A stretch of 64,000 bases of DNA from Actinomadura opuntiae (lineage in GTDB: Bacteria; Actinomycetota; Actinomycetes; Streptosporangiales; Streptosporangiaceae). Location of the stretch: NCBI RefSeq assembly GCF_030283205.1, contig NZ_JASNWF010000004.1, forward strand, positions 62,001-126,000. The letters are read 5' to 3'. The position numbers were made by a program, and so were the translations under genes. Under the pieces are notes generated by a model. It worked only from the letters and a program-made list of their open reading frames with translations. It did no database searches and was not told the DNA's origin. Below, piece after piece: positions 22,236 through 31,196 of this stretch (position 1 is the stretch's first letter; every line of letters starts with the position of its first letter).

Positions 22236-23921
22236 TCAGTCGGGCAGGGCCCCGACCGAGCGCCGGACGTCCCGGGCGAGGACGCCGAGCAGGTGCGCCG
22301 GAAGGTCGATGAGCGACCGTTCGAGCAGGTCGGGACGGTCGGCGGCCGTCTCGATGAGCCGGCGCGCCTCGGCCTTGGTGAGGGTGCTTCCCTCGGCCTT
22401 CCGGAGCGCGATGAGGCCCTCGCGCCAGCCGTTGCCGATCTTGCCGTGCGCCCGCGCGTAGAGGTACGCCAGGACCCGCTCGGCGGCGCCCGCGGGCTCG
22501 TCGTTCCGTTCGGCCAGGACGAGCGCCGTGCCGGGCGACGGGGTGCCGCGAAGCAAGCGTTCCACCCGGTATCCAGGGGCGACGAGCTGCCGGAACCCGC
22601 GCTGCCCCTCGGCGTCCCGCAGGAAGGGCTCGTCGTTGCGGCAGACCAGGACGGCCCGGGGCGCGTTGGCCGCCAGCAGTGCGCGGGCGGCCGAGGCCCC
22701 GAACCCGGGATAGAGGTTGATCAGCACCGTGCCGTGGCCCTGGAGGTTGCGCGGCAGCGGGGCCGCCAGGAAATCGCGGAGCGGGACGCGGCGGCCGGTG
22801 GTCTTCGCGGGCCATCCGTCGCCGACCAGCAGCGGGCCTTCGCCCGGCGCGAGTTCGAGGATGCGCTGCACCGCCGCCTCGTCCAGGGCTCCCGCGCCGG
22901 CCTCCACCGACTGTGCGCCGTGCGTGTACATCGCGGTGCGCGGGTCGTCGGCGGTGGCGCGGGCGGCAGCGGCGGTCCGCTTGGTGGGACGCAGCACGTA
23001 CAGGGCGGCCGTGCTGCCGATGGCCTGCGCACCGACATAGCGGTTGAATCCCGGAAGCATCGCCTCATAGGCCAGATGCAGCGGGTTCAGCGCCTTCTGG
23101 ACGGCGAGCCCGAGCGCCGGCTGCTGCTCGCCGTACCCGTAGGCGAGCAGGACGCGGCCGTTGCGGTGGTCCTGGAGCCCCTGGAGGCCGCGGGCGACGA
23201 ACAGCGCGACGCCGTCCGGCGTGTACGGCGGGTCGGTGAAGACGAGCTGGCAGGAGTCCCGGAGCGCGGCGGGCAGGCCGAGCCGCAGGTCGGCGGCATG
23301 ACAGCGGACGTCCCAGCCGCGCCGCGCGGCCTCGGCGTCGATGAACTCCAGCAGCCGCTCGTCGATGTCGGCCACGCTCACTCGCAGGCCGGCGGCGCCT
23401 CCCGCGACGAACAGGCCGAGCGAGGTCAGGTCGTGGTCGCCGACGCACAGCACGTGCGCGCCGCGCAGGTCGAAACCGTCCAGCATGAACCGGGCCCGCT
23501 TCAGGACGGTCTCGGCGGTCGCGGGCACGTGGTCGAGGGCCTGGACAGGCGGCGGGGCCGCGGCGATCAGGGCGTCCATCGCGGCGAGGGCCGCCGGGGC
23601 GCGGCGGGCGCGTTCGGTCCACGGGTCGGCGATCTCGGCCGGTTCCGCGTCCCCGAAAACTCCGTCGTATTCGGGGACGTGCCGCTGCGCGATCCGGCGC
23701 CCGTCCCCGGACGACTCCAGGTGCGGTTCGAGCGCCCGGAACACCGCCTCGACCGTCCGCCGCGAGGTGCCGGTCAGCGCGACGACATCCTCGACCGTGC
23801 GGAACGTGCCGTCCGCGAGCAGATGCCCGATCCGGTCGATGCGCCTCGCGTCGATCCCGAAACCGGCCCGCAGGTCGCGGACGGCGTCCGGAGCGGGTCG
23901 CGGCGAGTCGTCCTGTGTCAT
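22236..23921 (-). CDS. Bis-aminopropyl spermidine synthase (BpsA)-like protein with C-terminal extension
   Basis: The 561-residue protein has an N-terminal winged-helix-like region (about 1-90), then a Rossmann methyltransferase-like aminopropyltransferase core: VLCVGDHDLTSLGLF (about 160), VADIDERLLEFI and FTDPPYTPDGVALFVARG (about 229-247). These match the branched-chain polyamine synthase family (BpsA), where GDDD and DPP are conserved; here the first motif reads GDHD. Residues about 350-561 form an extra region with KTTGRRVPLRDFL, not present in archaeal BpsA, which is about 350 residues. The product may modify polyamines or another amine. Stops of this and the SDR operon converge 9 bp apart. 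Confidence 0.75.
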   Translation of the reverse strand: MTQDDSPRPAPDAVRDLRAGFGIDARRIDRIGHLLADGTFRTVEDVVALTGTSRRTVEAVFRALEPHLESSGDGRRIAQRHVPEYDGVFGDAEPAEIADPWTERARRAPAALAAMDALIAAAPPPVQALDHVPATAETVLKRARFMLDGFDLRGAHVLCVGDHDLTSLGLFVAGGAAGLRVSVADIDERLLEFIDAEAARRGWDVRCHAADLRLGLPAALRDSCQLVFTDPPYTPDGVALFVARGLQGLQDHRNGRVLLAYGYGEQQPALGLAVQKALNPLHLAYEAMLPGFNRYVGAQAIGSTAALYVLRPTKRTAAAARATADDPRTAMYTHGAQSVEAGAGALDEAAVQRILELAPGEGPLLVGDGWPAKTTGRRVPLRDFLAAPLPRNLQGHGTVLINLYPGFGASAARALLAANAPRAVLVCRNDEPFLRDAEGQRGFRQLVAPGYRVERLLRGTPSPGTALVLAERNDEPAGAAERVLAYLYARAHGKIGNGWREGLIALRKAEGSTLTKAEARRLIETAADRPDLLERSLIDLPAHLLGVLARDVRRSVGALPD

Positions 23922-23960
23922 GTGCGGGTTCGTTTCGTCGGGGACGGATGCGGACCGATC

Positions 23961-26387
23961 CTATTCGCGGGCGCCGATGACGTCGGCGGGACGGACCGCC
24001 ATCGCCAACCGGGTCGGAAGCGCCGTGGCGGCCGCCGCGAGGACCGCACCCCAGGCAAGGACGCCCAGGTGGGCGAGCGGCGGGACGTACGGGGCGCCGC
24101 CGGTCATGCCGTGTCCGAACGCGGTGAGCACGGCGAGCGCGATCGCGGTGCCGAGGACGCCGGCGATGAGCACGACGGCGAGGGTCTCCCAGGCGAGCAT
24201 CCGCGCGATCTGGCGGCGGGTGGTGCCGACGAGGCGCAGCAGGGCGAACTCGCGGGCCCGGTCGGCGGTCGACATCGCGAGGGTGTTGACCACGGCGATG
24301 GCGGTGAACGCGATGATCAGGCCCATGGCGACGTAGTTGACCTCGGCGTTCGCGGACGCCTTGTCCGTGGCCAGGGACGCGGCGTCCGTCGTCGGCACGC
24401 CCTTCGGCGCTGTGCCCGCGATGAGGAGCGTGCCGCGCGGGTCGTCCACGTGGGCGGCCAGGAGGTCGTGGGCGACGGTCAGGTCACCGAAGCCGAGCCC
24501 GCGCCCGTATACGGCGATGACCTTCGGGGCTATGGGCGTGCCGTCGCCGAGGGTGAGGCGGAGGGTGTCGCCCGGTGCGACGTGTAGGCGGGACGCCGCG
24601 GTCGTGCTCACCGCAATGGAGGACGCGTCCAGATTCTTGATGTCGCCCTTGCGGACGTCCAGATCCATGGTCTTGTCGAGTCCGCTGGGGGTGACGCCCT
24701 GAATCCCGTAGTTCTCCAGGCCGACCCGGACGGTGCTGTGCACGACCTCCGTCACGGCAGTGACACCAGGCGCGCGACGGATTTCTTCCGCCGTGCCATG
24801 CGGCACCTTGGGACCGGCGATGTGCGTGGCGACCGTGCCCTCGGTCGCCTGCCGCTCTGCAGCGTGCCCCATCGTCGTCTGGACGAACAGGATCGTGGCC
24901 GTCAGCCCCATCATCAGCGTCAGCGGCGTGATCACGGACGCGAGCCGCCGTGCGCCCGCACCCAGGTTCGCGGCGGCGAGGTGCCCGCCGACCGGGAAAG
25001 CGCGCAGCGGAACGCCGAGGACGGCGACGGCCGCGCGGGCGATGAGCGGGCCGAGCAGCGCCACCGCGACCGTCCAGACGATCGCGGCCAGCATCGTGAC
25101 CGGACTCGACGCGGCCTCGGTGTGCAGGCCGGCGAGCACCGCGGTCAGCACGACGGCGCCCGCGAGGACCAGCAGCCCCGCCACGGCCCGGACGGCGCCG
25201 AGCCGGGCCGGACGCAGCGCCGCGTCCCCCAGGGCCTCCACCGGGCGGATCCGGGCCGTCCGGCGGGCGGCGAGCCGGGCCGCCGCAACGGCCGCGACCA
25301 CGGCCGCCAGCGCCGCCGCGACCGGCGGGAACGGGCTGACGACCAGGTCCAGGTTCGGGGGCAGGGCGCCGAGGCCGCGGAACCGGTCGCGCAGCCAGAA
25401 CGCCAGCGGCAGCCCGGCGGCCGCGCCGAGCGGCCCGGCGACGAGCCCGACGAGCAGCGCCTCGCGCCCGATCATCCGCCGGACCTGCCGGGGCGTGGCC
25501 GCGACGGCGCGCAGCAGCGCGATCTCCCGCTCGCGCTGCTGCACTGACAGCGCGAACGTGCCGGACACGACGAGGATCGCGACGAGCAGGGCCGTCCCGC
25601 CGAGCGCGCCGCCCATGCTGATCAGCTTGATGCGGGACTTCTCCGCGCCCAGGAATTCCGCCTTGCCGCGGTCCTTGCCGGTGTGGACGGTGGCGCGGGT
25701 GCCGCGCAGGGCGTCGGCGATCGCGGTCTTCGAGCCGGTCGCGCCGATCGCCGTGACCATGCCGGGGTGCCCTGCCAGCCGGCGCGCCTCGGCGGTCGAG
25801 AAGAAGATCGCCGCCTGGTTCTTCAGGGCCTGCCGCGTCACGCCGGAGACCCGGTAGACGCCCGGCTCGGCGGACGCGACCCGCACCCGCGATCCGGCGC
25901 GCAGGCCGTTCTCGCGCGCCGTCGCGGCGTCGATGACGATCTCGTCGCGGGCTGCCGGAGCCCGGCCTTCGCGCAGCGTGAACGGGGTCAGCGCGGCCGA
26001 CTCCCAGCCGTGCCCCCACGACTCGTCCGCCCCGGAACCGATCTCGGCGGGGAACGCGACCTCGGTGACCACGTCGCGGGCGCCCGCCGCGCGGACCCGG
26101 TCCGCGACCGACATTGGCAGCCAGGCCCGCTCGGCGATCGCCTTCGCCTTGTGCTTGACCTTGCCCTTCTTCTTGGCCTTCGTCTGGTGGACGAACTGGT
26201 CGCCGGTCACCACCACCGGCGCGCCCGCGTACCGCTCCGGCGCGACCGAGCCGCGCAACCCGGTGTCGAGCAGGACTCCGCACGCGCACACCAGGGCCGC
26301 CGCGCACAGCAGTGCGACGAACGCGCCCGCGAACCCGGCCTTGCGGTGCCGCAACGTGGACAGGACGATCCACAGCATCACTTCCAC
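23961..26387 (-). CDS. ABC transporter permease (FtsX/MacB-type)
   Basis: The roughly 808-residue membrane protein has the 10-segment FtsX-type layout: a TM near the N-terminus, a large external domain (about 50-240), three TM segments (about 255-370), a middle group (about 395-460), a second external region with the HIAGPKVPHGTAEEIRRAPG segment, and three terminal TMs. The start is ATG 26378, which overlaps the ATPase stop as TGATG; GTG 26387 is the longer option. With the ATPase it forms a MacAB/BceAB-like exporter that removes or senses peptides or lipids. Confidence 0.87.
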   Translation of the reverse strand: MEVMLWIVLSTLRHRKAGFAGAFVALLCAAALVCACGVLLDTGLRGSVAPERYAGAPVVVTGDQFVHQTKAKKKGKVKHKAKAIAERAWLPMSVADRVRAAGARDVVTEVAFPAEIGSGADESWGHGWESAALTPFTLREGRAPAARDEIVIDAATARENGLRAGSRVRVASAEPGVYRVSGVTRQALKNQAAIFFSTAEARRLAGHPGMVTAIGATGSKTAIADALRGTRATVHTGKDRGKAEFLGAEKSRIKLISMGGALGGTALLVAILVVSGTFALSVQQREREIALLRAVAATPRQVRRMIGREALLVGLVAGPLGAAAGLPLAFWLRDRFRGLGALPPNLDLVVSPFPPVAAALAAVVAAVAAARLAARRTARIRPVEALGDAALRPARLGAVRAVAGLLVLAGAVVLTAVLAGLHTEAASSPVTMLAAIVWTVAVALLGPLIARAAVAVLGVPLRAFPVGGHLAAANLGAGARRLASVITPLTLMMGLTATILFVQTTMGHAAERQATEGTVATHIAGPKVPHGTAEEIRRAPGVTAVTEVVHSTVRVGLENYGIQGVTPSGLDKTMDLDVRKGDIKNLDASSIAVSTTAASRLHVAPGDTLRLTLGDGTPIAPKVIAVYGRGLGFGDLTVAHDLLAAHVDDPRGTLLIAGTAPKGVPTTDAASLATDKASANAEVNYVAMGLIIAFTAIAVVNTLAMSTADRAREFALLRLVGTTRRQIARMLAWETLAVVLIAGVLGTAIALAVLTAFGHGMTGGAPYVPPLAHLGVLAWGAVLAAAATALPTRLAMAVRPADVIGARE

Positions 26388-27109
26388 GCCCCCATCCGGG
26401 TCATGCGCGCCGCCACCCTGTCGCTGGACGGTTCGTCCATCGAGTCGACGATCCAGCCGTCCGCCAGGAAGAGGACCGTGTCCGCATAGGACGCGGCGAC
26501 CGGATCGTGGGTCACCATCACGACCGTCTGGCCCATGCCGTCGACGGTCTCGCGCAGCAGGGAGAGGACGTCCCGCGCCGTCATCGTGTCGAGCGCGCCC
26601 GTCGGCTCGTCGCCGAACACGACCTCCGGACGGGTCACCAGTGCGCGCGCTATGGCGACGCGCTGCTGCTGCCCGCCGGACAACTGGGCGGGACGGTGGC
26701 CGGTGCGTTCGCTAAGGCCCACCCTGGCGACCACCTCGTCGAGCCATTTCCGGTCGACCCGCGTACGGGAGAGCCGCAGCGGCAACGTGATGTTCTGCTC
26801 GACCGTCAGCGACGACACCAGATTGAACGCCTGGAACACGAAACCGACCCGCTCGCGGCGCAACTCCGTCAGCTTCGTCTCGTTCATGGCGGACAGCTCG
26901 GTATCCCCCAGCCGGACGCTGCCGGACGTCGGCGTGTCGAGGCCCGCCGCGCAGTGCAGGAACGTGCTCTTGCCCGACCCGGACGGCCCCATGACGGCGG
27001 TGAACCGGCCGCGCGGGATGCCCGTCGTCACCTCGCGCAGCGCCGCCACCGCGCCGCGCCCCTTGCCGTACACCTTGCTGACCGCGTCCATCCGCACCGC
27101 TTCGTCCAT
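26378..27109 (-). CDS. ABC transporter ATP-binding protein (LolD/MacB-type)
   Basis: The 243-residue ATPase has Walker A GPSGSGKST, the signature LSGGQQQRVAIARAL, Walker B VVFGDEPTGALD and the switch His in VMVTHD. The type with VGFVFQAFNLVSSLT is typical of MacB/LolD/BceA partners of FtsX-like permeases. The ATG at 27109 is chosen at the beginning of the conserved part (an in-frame ATG 30 nt upstream exists). It is the first gene of the minus-strand operon, divergent from the response regulator at 27219. Confidence 0.92.
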   Translation of the reverse strand: MDEAVRMDAVSKVYGKGRGAVAALREVTTGIPRGRFTAVMGPSGSGKSTFLHCAAGLDTPTSGSVRLGDTELSAMNETKLTELRRERVGFVFQAFNLVSSLTVEQNITLPLRLSRTRVDRKWLDEVVARVGLSERTGHRPAQLSGGQQQRVAIARALVTRPEVVFGDEPTGALDTMTARDVLSLLRETVDGMGQTVVMVTHDPVAASYADTVLFLADGWIVDSMDEPSSDRVAARMTRMGAWK

Positions 27110-27168
27110 GCGGACAAGTCTTCTGACCTGCGGCTTCACGGGCCAGAGACGTCGTCACCGGTGCTATG

Positions 27169-27202
27169 TGATCTCGTCATGGTCCGGCCCGTGACGAGGT
27201 CA
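27169..27202. promoter_or_regulatory. Inverted repeat between ABC exporter and response regulator
   Basis: TGATCTCGTCA (27169-27179) and TGACGAGGTCA (27192-27202) match as an inverted repeat at 10 of 11 positions with a 12-nt spacer. It lies in the 109-bp divergent region and may be the binding site of the NarL-type regulator. It ends 16 nt before the regulator start. Confidence 0.5.
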
Positions 27203-27218
27203 CTGGTAGACATGCACC

Positions 27219-27824
27219 GTGATCAACGTGCTTCTCGCGGACGACCACCACGTCGTGCGCAGCGCGCTGGCGTCGCTGCTGTCGCTCGAACCCGATCTGG
27301 CCGTGGTGGCCGAGGTCGACCGCGGTGACGCGGTCCTCGCCGCCGCCCGCTCCGCGCGCCCGGACGTCGCCGTCCTCGACGTCGACATGCCGGGAATGGA
27401 CGGCCTCGCCGCGGCGGCCGCCCTGCACGACGCGCTCCCGGACGTCGCCACGCTCATCCTCACCGGCCACGGCAAGCCCGGCCACCTGCGCCGCGCGCTG
27501 GCGGCGAACGTCCGCGGCTTCCTGCTGAAGACCGCGCCGCCCGACGAGCTCGCCGCCGGGATCCGCAAGGTCGCCGCCGGCGAGCGGGTCCTGGACCCTC
27601 AGCTCGCCCTCACCGCCTGGGACCTCGCCGACAACCCGCTCACCCCGCGCGAGACGGACGTCCTGCGGCTGGCCGCCGAGGGCGCCGAGGCCCCGGAAAT
27701 CGCCGAGCGGCTGCACCTGTCGGCCGGGACGGTCCGCAACTACCTCACCGCCGCCGTCACCAAGCTCAACGCCCGCAACCGCATCGACGCCGCCCGCATC
27801 GCCCGGGAGGCGGGCTGGCTCTAG
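27219..27824 (+). CDS. NarL/LuxR-type response regulator
   Basis: The 201-residue protein has a receiver domain (LLADDHHVV with the acidic pair, phospho-Asp in AVLDVDMPG near residue 54, Lys in FLLKTAPP) and a C-terminal LuxR helix-turn-helix (LTPRETDVLRLAAEGAEAPE, then GTVRNYLTAAVTKLN). It is divergent from the ABC exporter operon and convergent with the histidine kinase, so the three probably form a sensing/export system. Its TAG stop shares CTAG with the stop of the kinase. Confidence 0.92.
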   Translation: MINVLLADDHHVVRSALASLLSLEPDLAVVAEVDRGDAVLAAARSARPDVAVLDVDMPGMDGLAAAAALHDALPDVATLILTGHGKPGHLRRALAANVRGFLLKTAPPDELAAGIRKVAAGERVLDPQLALTAWDLADNPLTPRETDVLRLAAEGAEAPEIAERLHLSAGTVRNYLTAAVTKLNARNRIDAARIAREAGWL

Positions 27825-29923
27825 CCGACGGCCGCCTCCACGCGGAAATTCCCATGGCCGTCGGCGCGCGCGCTGAGCGTCCCCCCGAACGACGCCAGGC
27901 GCGTGGTCAGGTTCCCGATTCCCGACCCCGGCGGCGTACGGGGCGCCTCCGGATCCAGGCCGTCGTTCTCCACGACGAGGCGGACGACGCTTCCCTCCTG
28001 CGCGGTCGTGATGACGCAGCGTTTCGCGGCGCTGTGCCGCAGCACGTTGGTCACGGCCTCGCGCAGCACCGTGCTGAGCACCGCGGACGTCTCGTCCGCC
28101 AACTCGCCGTGCGCGAGTTCCATCTCCACCTCGACGCCCGCCGCCGTCAGCACGGACCGCGCCGAGCGCGCCTCCCCGTCCAGCGACAGTTCGGCGTCGT
28201 CCCCGGTCGCGGTCTGCAGGTCCTTGGCGGCCCGTTCCGCCATCGCGACGACCTCGTCCAGCTCCGCCCGCGCCCGCGCCGGATCCACGTCCGCCAGCCT
28301 CCGCGCCGGCTCGCACTTGAGCAGGATCGCCGCCAGGCTGTGGCCGAGCAGGTCGTGCAGGTCCCGCGCGGCGCGCAACCGCTCCTGGACGGTCGCCGCC
28401 CGCGCCAGCTCCTCCCCGGCCGCCCGAAGATCCCGGACGAGCCACGCAAGCCGGACAAGCCCGTACACCACCAGGCCCGTGACTAGCGTGCTGATCACAT
28501 AATTGGCGACGTCCGCCGTTCCGAGCCCCAGCGCCCATGCGCCTACGCCGACGCCCGCCATCGTCGCCGCCGTCAGCGGGACGGCGAACTTGCGCGAAAC
28601 ACCCACCAGAAGCGTCCCGACCAGAAACCCCGCGACGCCCAGCCACGCCTCTCCGAGCAGCGGGACCGGCGCGAAACTCAACACGGCGAGGTACAACCCC
28701 CACGCCTTAGGCCGACCAGTGCCGGTCCACAGGAGCTGTAGCGAGCCGATGAGAACGAGCAGCACCGCCGCGGCGCCCCACTTCGGCCCCCAAGGGACCA
28801 TCAGCAGCCCCTTGACGGAGAACCCGGCCAGTACGGCCGCCAGCAGTCCCACGGAGAGTCGGTAGGCGGTCCGGTCGGGAAGACTCACGGGCCGCTTCCC
28901 CGCCTTCATCGAGACTTCGACCGCGAACCTGCCGTCCTCCTCAAGAACAGTGGAAAAGGCACCGCCCGCCGCTCTCACCCGTTGCGCGGCGTCGTCCAGC
29001 CCATCCGCCCCCAGCTCGACCGTGCGGACACCGTCGTTCACCACACGCAGCCGTACGAACTCCTCCTTCTCCGACGTCTCGATGAGGCAGTGGCGTGCCG
29101 TCCCTACCCTGACCACGTCGGTGACGGCCTCGCGCAATGCCATCGCCAGCAGAGCCCCTGCCGGGCCTAGAGGTTCCCTGTGGCTCGTCCGTACGTCGGT
29201 TGCGACGCCTGCGGCCTCCAGCAGTGCCCGCGCCGCCGTCGCCTCAGGCGCCAGCGACATGCTCCGGAAATCGGCCGCCGCAGCCCGCGCCTCGTTCAGC
29301 GACCGCCGCGCGACCTCCAGCACGCCCGCGATCGCCTCGGGCCGCTCGACCGCGCGCCGGCTCCCCTCCGAGATCTCCCGCAATCCCTCGCCGAGGCCCC
29401 GGTTCAGCTCCGCCGCGATGCGCAGCCGCTCCCGCGCCACCGCCGCCATCGTCAACGGCAGCCGCGCGGCCACCGTGTCGTCCGCCCGGTCCGCCAGCCG
29501 CACCAGCCCGTGGACGACGAGCCCGGTGAGCAGGCAGGTGATCGTCACATCGGCGTCGCCGAGAACCGCCGCGCTCCCCACGACCGCCACCGCGAGCGGC
29601 CACAGCCCGGCCAGCATGAGCGAACCCGCGACGAACCCGAGAATCCCCAAGGACGTGCCGAACGCCAGCACACCCGCATAGGCCGCCGCCGCCTGCACGG
29701 GGATCCCCCACCGCCACCGGCCGTCCCGCGACACGACCCGGACCAGCTGGACGCCCAGGACGACCGCCACCAGCGCGATCGCGGCCCCGACCCGCACGGC
29801 CCCGGCCGTCCGCGCGGGCGCCGCGAGCACGTAGACCGCCGCGAACGACGCCAGCACGGCCCCGACGATCAGCCGCGCCGTCCCCCGCACCCCAGCCCCC
29901 GCAATTTCGGATGTACCTCGCAT
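27821..29923 (-). CDS. Tandem-duplicated DesK/NarX-type histidine kinase with degenerate first half
   Basis: The 700-residue protein holds two complete copies of a membrane histidine-kinase module. Copy 1 (about 15-345) has about five TM segments, then ERLRIAAELNRGLGEGLREI, where the phospho-His is Asn, and ALREAVTDVV, where the ATP-binding Asn is Asp; its G-box is lost. Copy 2 (about 355-700) has five TM segments, the intact RDLHDLLGHSLAAILL, LREAVTNVLRHS and GSGIGNLTTRL. So only the second half can be an active HisKA_3 kinase; the first is a pseudokinase/sensor. The start is ATG 29923, only 23 bp from the divergent LysE gene; GTG 29890 is possible. The partner is probably the regulator at 27219. 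Confidence 0.88.
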   Translation of the reverse strand: MRGTSEIAGAGVRGTARLIVGAVLASFAAVYVLAAPARTAGAVRVGAAIALVAVVLGVQLVRVVSRDGRWRWGIPVQAAAAYAGVLAFGTSLGILGFVAGSLMLAGLWPLAVAVVGSAAVLGDADVTITCLLTGLVVHGLVRLADRADDTVAARLPLTMAAVARERLRIAAELNRGLGEGLREISEGSRRAVERPEAIAGVLEVARRSLNEARAAAADFRSMSLAPEATAARALLEAAGVATDVRTSHREPLGPAGALLAMALREAVTDVVRVGTARHCLIETSEKEEFVRLRVVNDGVRTVELGADGLDDAAQRVRAAGGAFSTVLEEDGRFAVEVSMKAGKRPVSLPDRTAYRLSVGLLAAVLAGFSVKGLLMVPWGPKWGAAAVLLVLIGSLQLLWTGTGRPKAWGLYLAVLSFAPVPLLGEAWLGVAGFLVGTLLVGVSRKFAVPLTAATMAGVGVGAWALGLGTADVANYVISTLVTGLVVYGLVRLAWLVRDLRAAGEELARAATVQERLRAARDLHDLLGHSLAAILLKCEPARRLADVDPARARAELDEVVAMAERAAKDLQTATGDDAELSLDGEARSARSVLTAAGVEVEMELAHGELADETSAVLSTVLREAVTNVLRHSAAKRCVITTAQEGSVVRLVVENDGLDPEAPRTPPGSGIGNLTTRLASFGGTLSARADGHGNFRVEAAVG

Positions 29924-29946
29924 ACCCGGCGTGGCACGATCCTGCC

Positions 29947-30570
29947 ATGCCGATCGACCAGCGCCTGCTCGCCGCCTTCCTGCTCACCTCGACCATCGCG
30001 ATGCTCGTGCCCGGCCCGGACATGCTGTTCATCCTCGGCTGCGGCATGCGCGGCGGCCCCCGCGCCGGGCTCCTCGCCACCGCCGGCGTCGCCACCAGCG
30101 AGGCCGTCCACGTCGCCGTCGCCGCCGCGGGCCTGGCCGCCCTCTTCGCCGCCGTCCCGATCGCCTTCACCACGGTCCGCCTCGTCGGCGCGGCCTACCT
30201 CGTCTACCTGGGCGTCCAGACCATCCGCCACCGCAACGCCCAGGACGACGCCCCCGCCGCGGCCCCCTCCAACCGCCGCGCCTACCTCAACGGCCTGCTG
30301 ACCAATCTGCTGAACCCCAAGATGGTCACCTTCACCATCGCCTTCCTCCCCCAGTTCATCGACCCGGAAAAGGGCGGCGTCTGGCTCCAGTTCGCCTTTC
30401 TCGGCGCCATCCTGATCGCCCTCGAATTCCTCGTCGACGGCACGGTCGGCGTGCTCGCCGGCCGGATCGGCGAATGGCTCCGCCGCCGCCGCACCGCCCG
30501 CAGCCGCCTGGACGTCGCGACCGGATCCCTCTTCATCGGCCTCGGCCTCCGCCTCGCCGCCAAGCCCTGA
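29947..30570 (+). CDS. LysE/RhtB-family amino-acid exporter
   Basis: The 207-residue protein has about six transmembrane segments and the family landmarks PGPDMLFILGCGMRGGPRAG near the N-terminus and FxxGLLTNLLNPKMVTF-type sequence (YLNGLLTNLLNPKMVTFTIA) near residue 118. Family members export Lys, Thr, homoserine lactone or related amino acids. The ATG at 29947 is selected because the alignment starts there. No dedicated LysG-type regulator is adjacent. Confidence 0.87.
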   Translation: MPIDQRLLAAFLLTSTIAMLVPGPDMLFILGCGMRGGPRAGLLATAGVATSEAVHVAVAAAGLAALFAAVPIAFTTVRLVGAAYLVYLGVQTIRHRNAQDDAPAAAPSNRRAYLNGLLTNLLNPKMVTFTIAFLPQFIDPEKGGVWLQFAFLGAILIALEFLVDGTVGVLAGRIGEWLRRRRTARSRLDVATGSLFIGLGLRLAAKP

Positions 30571-30648
30571 CTCCCCAAGATCCGGATGCCCGAATAAGAT
30601 CACCCCGCCCCTCCGAATTGCCTGATCCCTGACACCCGGTCAAGCCGT

Positions 30649-31185
30649 ATGACAGAGTCGACGGGCGCGTCCGCGCCGACGCCTGAGACCAGCACGACGG
30701 GAGCCGGAGGGGGAACGAGAATGCCGCCCGTGGATCCGAGATCGGTACCGCCCGGCGCCTACGGCAACTGGCCCGGCCTCAACCAGACCGGCGAACTCCG
30801 CGTCGACCGCACCCGCCTCCGAGCCATAGCCAAACGCCTCGAATCCGACCTCGAAGAACTCCTCGAAGCCACCAAAGACCTCCAGCGGGCCAACAGCACG
30901 CCCGACCACGCCTACGGCACATGGGACGCAGCCCAGAACCTCGTCTCCAGCGTCGTGAAGGGCCGCTCGGTGCTCGCCGAACAGCACGATGCATTCCTGG
31001 TGGACGCGCTGCAAGCCATCAAGATGCTCCGGCGCACCGCACAGGTGTACGACGACGTCGAGTCCGAACTCGAGCGGCGCGTCATGGCCGTCCGGATGGA
31101 ACTGGAGAACGCTCCGACCCCATCGTCCGATCCTTCACCCCGCGCCACCGACCACCCGCGCTCCGGACCGGGATCGCTGAGATAA
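30649..31185 (+). CDS. Helical type VII secretion substrate-like protein
   Basis: The 178-residue protein has a Pro/Gly/Thr-rich N-terminus (1-45), a helical-hairpin region (about 55-155) with YGTWDAAQNLVSSVV in the turn, and a Pro/Ser-rich tail. A Y-x-x-x-E motif (YDDVE) follows the second helix, as in type VII (ESX) secretion signals. I do not recognise a named family. It is upstream of a WXG100-like protein and a mycosin, which suggests secretion as a heterodimer partner. ATG 30721 is an alternative start. Confidence 0.62.
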   Translation: MTESTGASAPTPETSTTGAGGGTRMPPVDPRSVPPGAYGNWPGLNQTGELRVDRTRLRAIAKRLESDLEELLEATKDLQRANSTPDHAYGTWDAAQNLVSSVVKGRSVLAEQHDAFLVDALQAIKMLRRTAQVYDDVESELERRVMAVRMELENAPTPSSDPSPRATDHPRSGPGSLR

Positions 31186-31196
31186 CGGAGGTCGAA

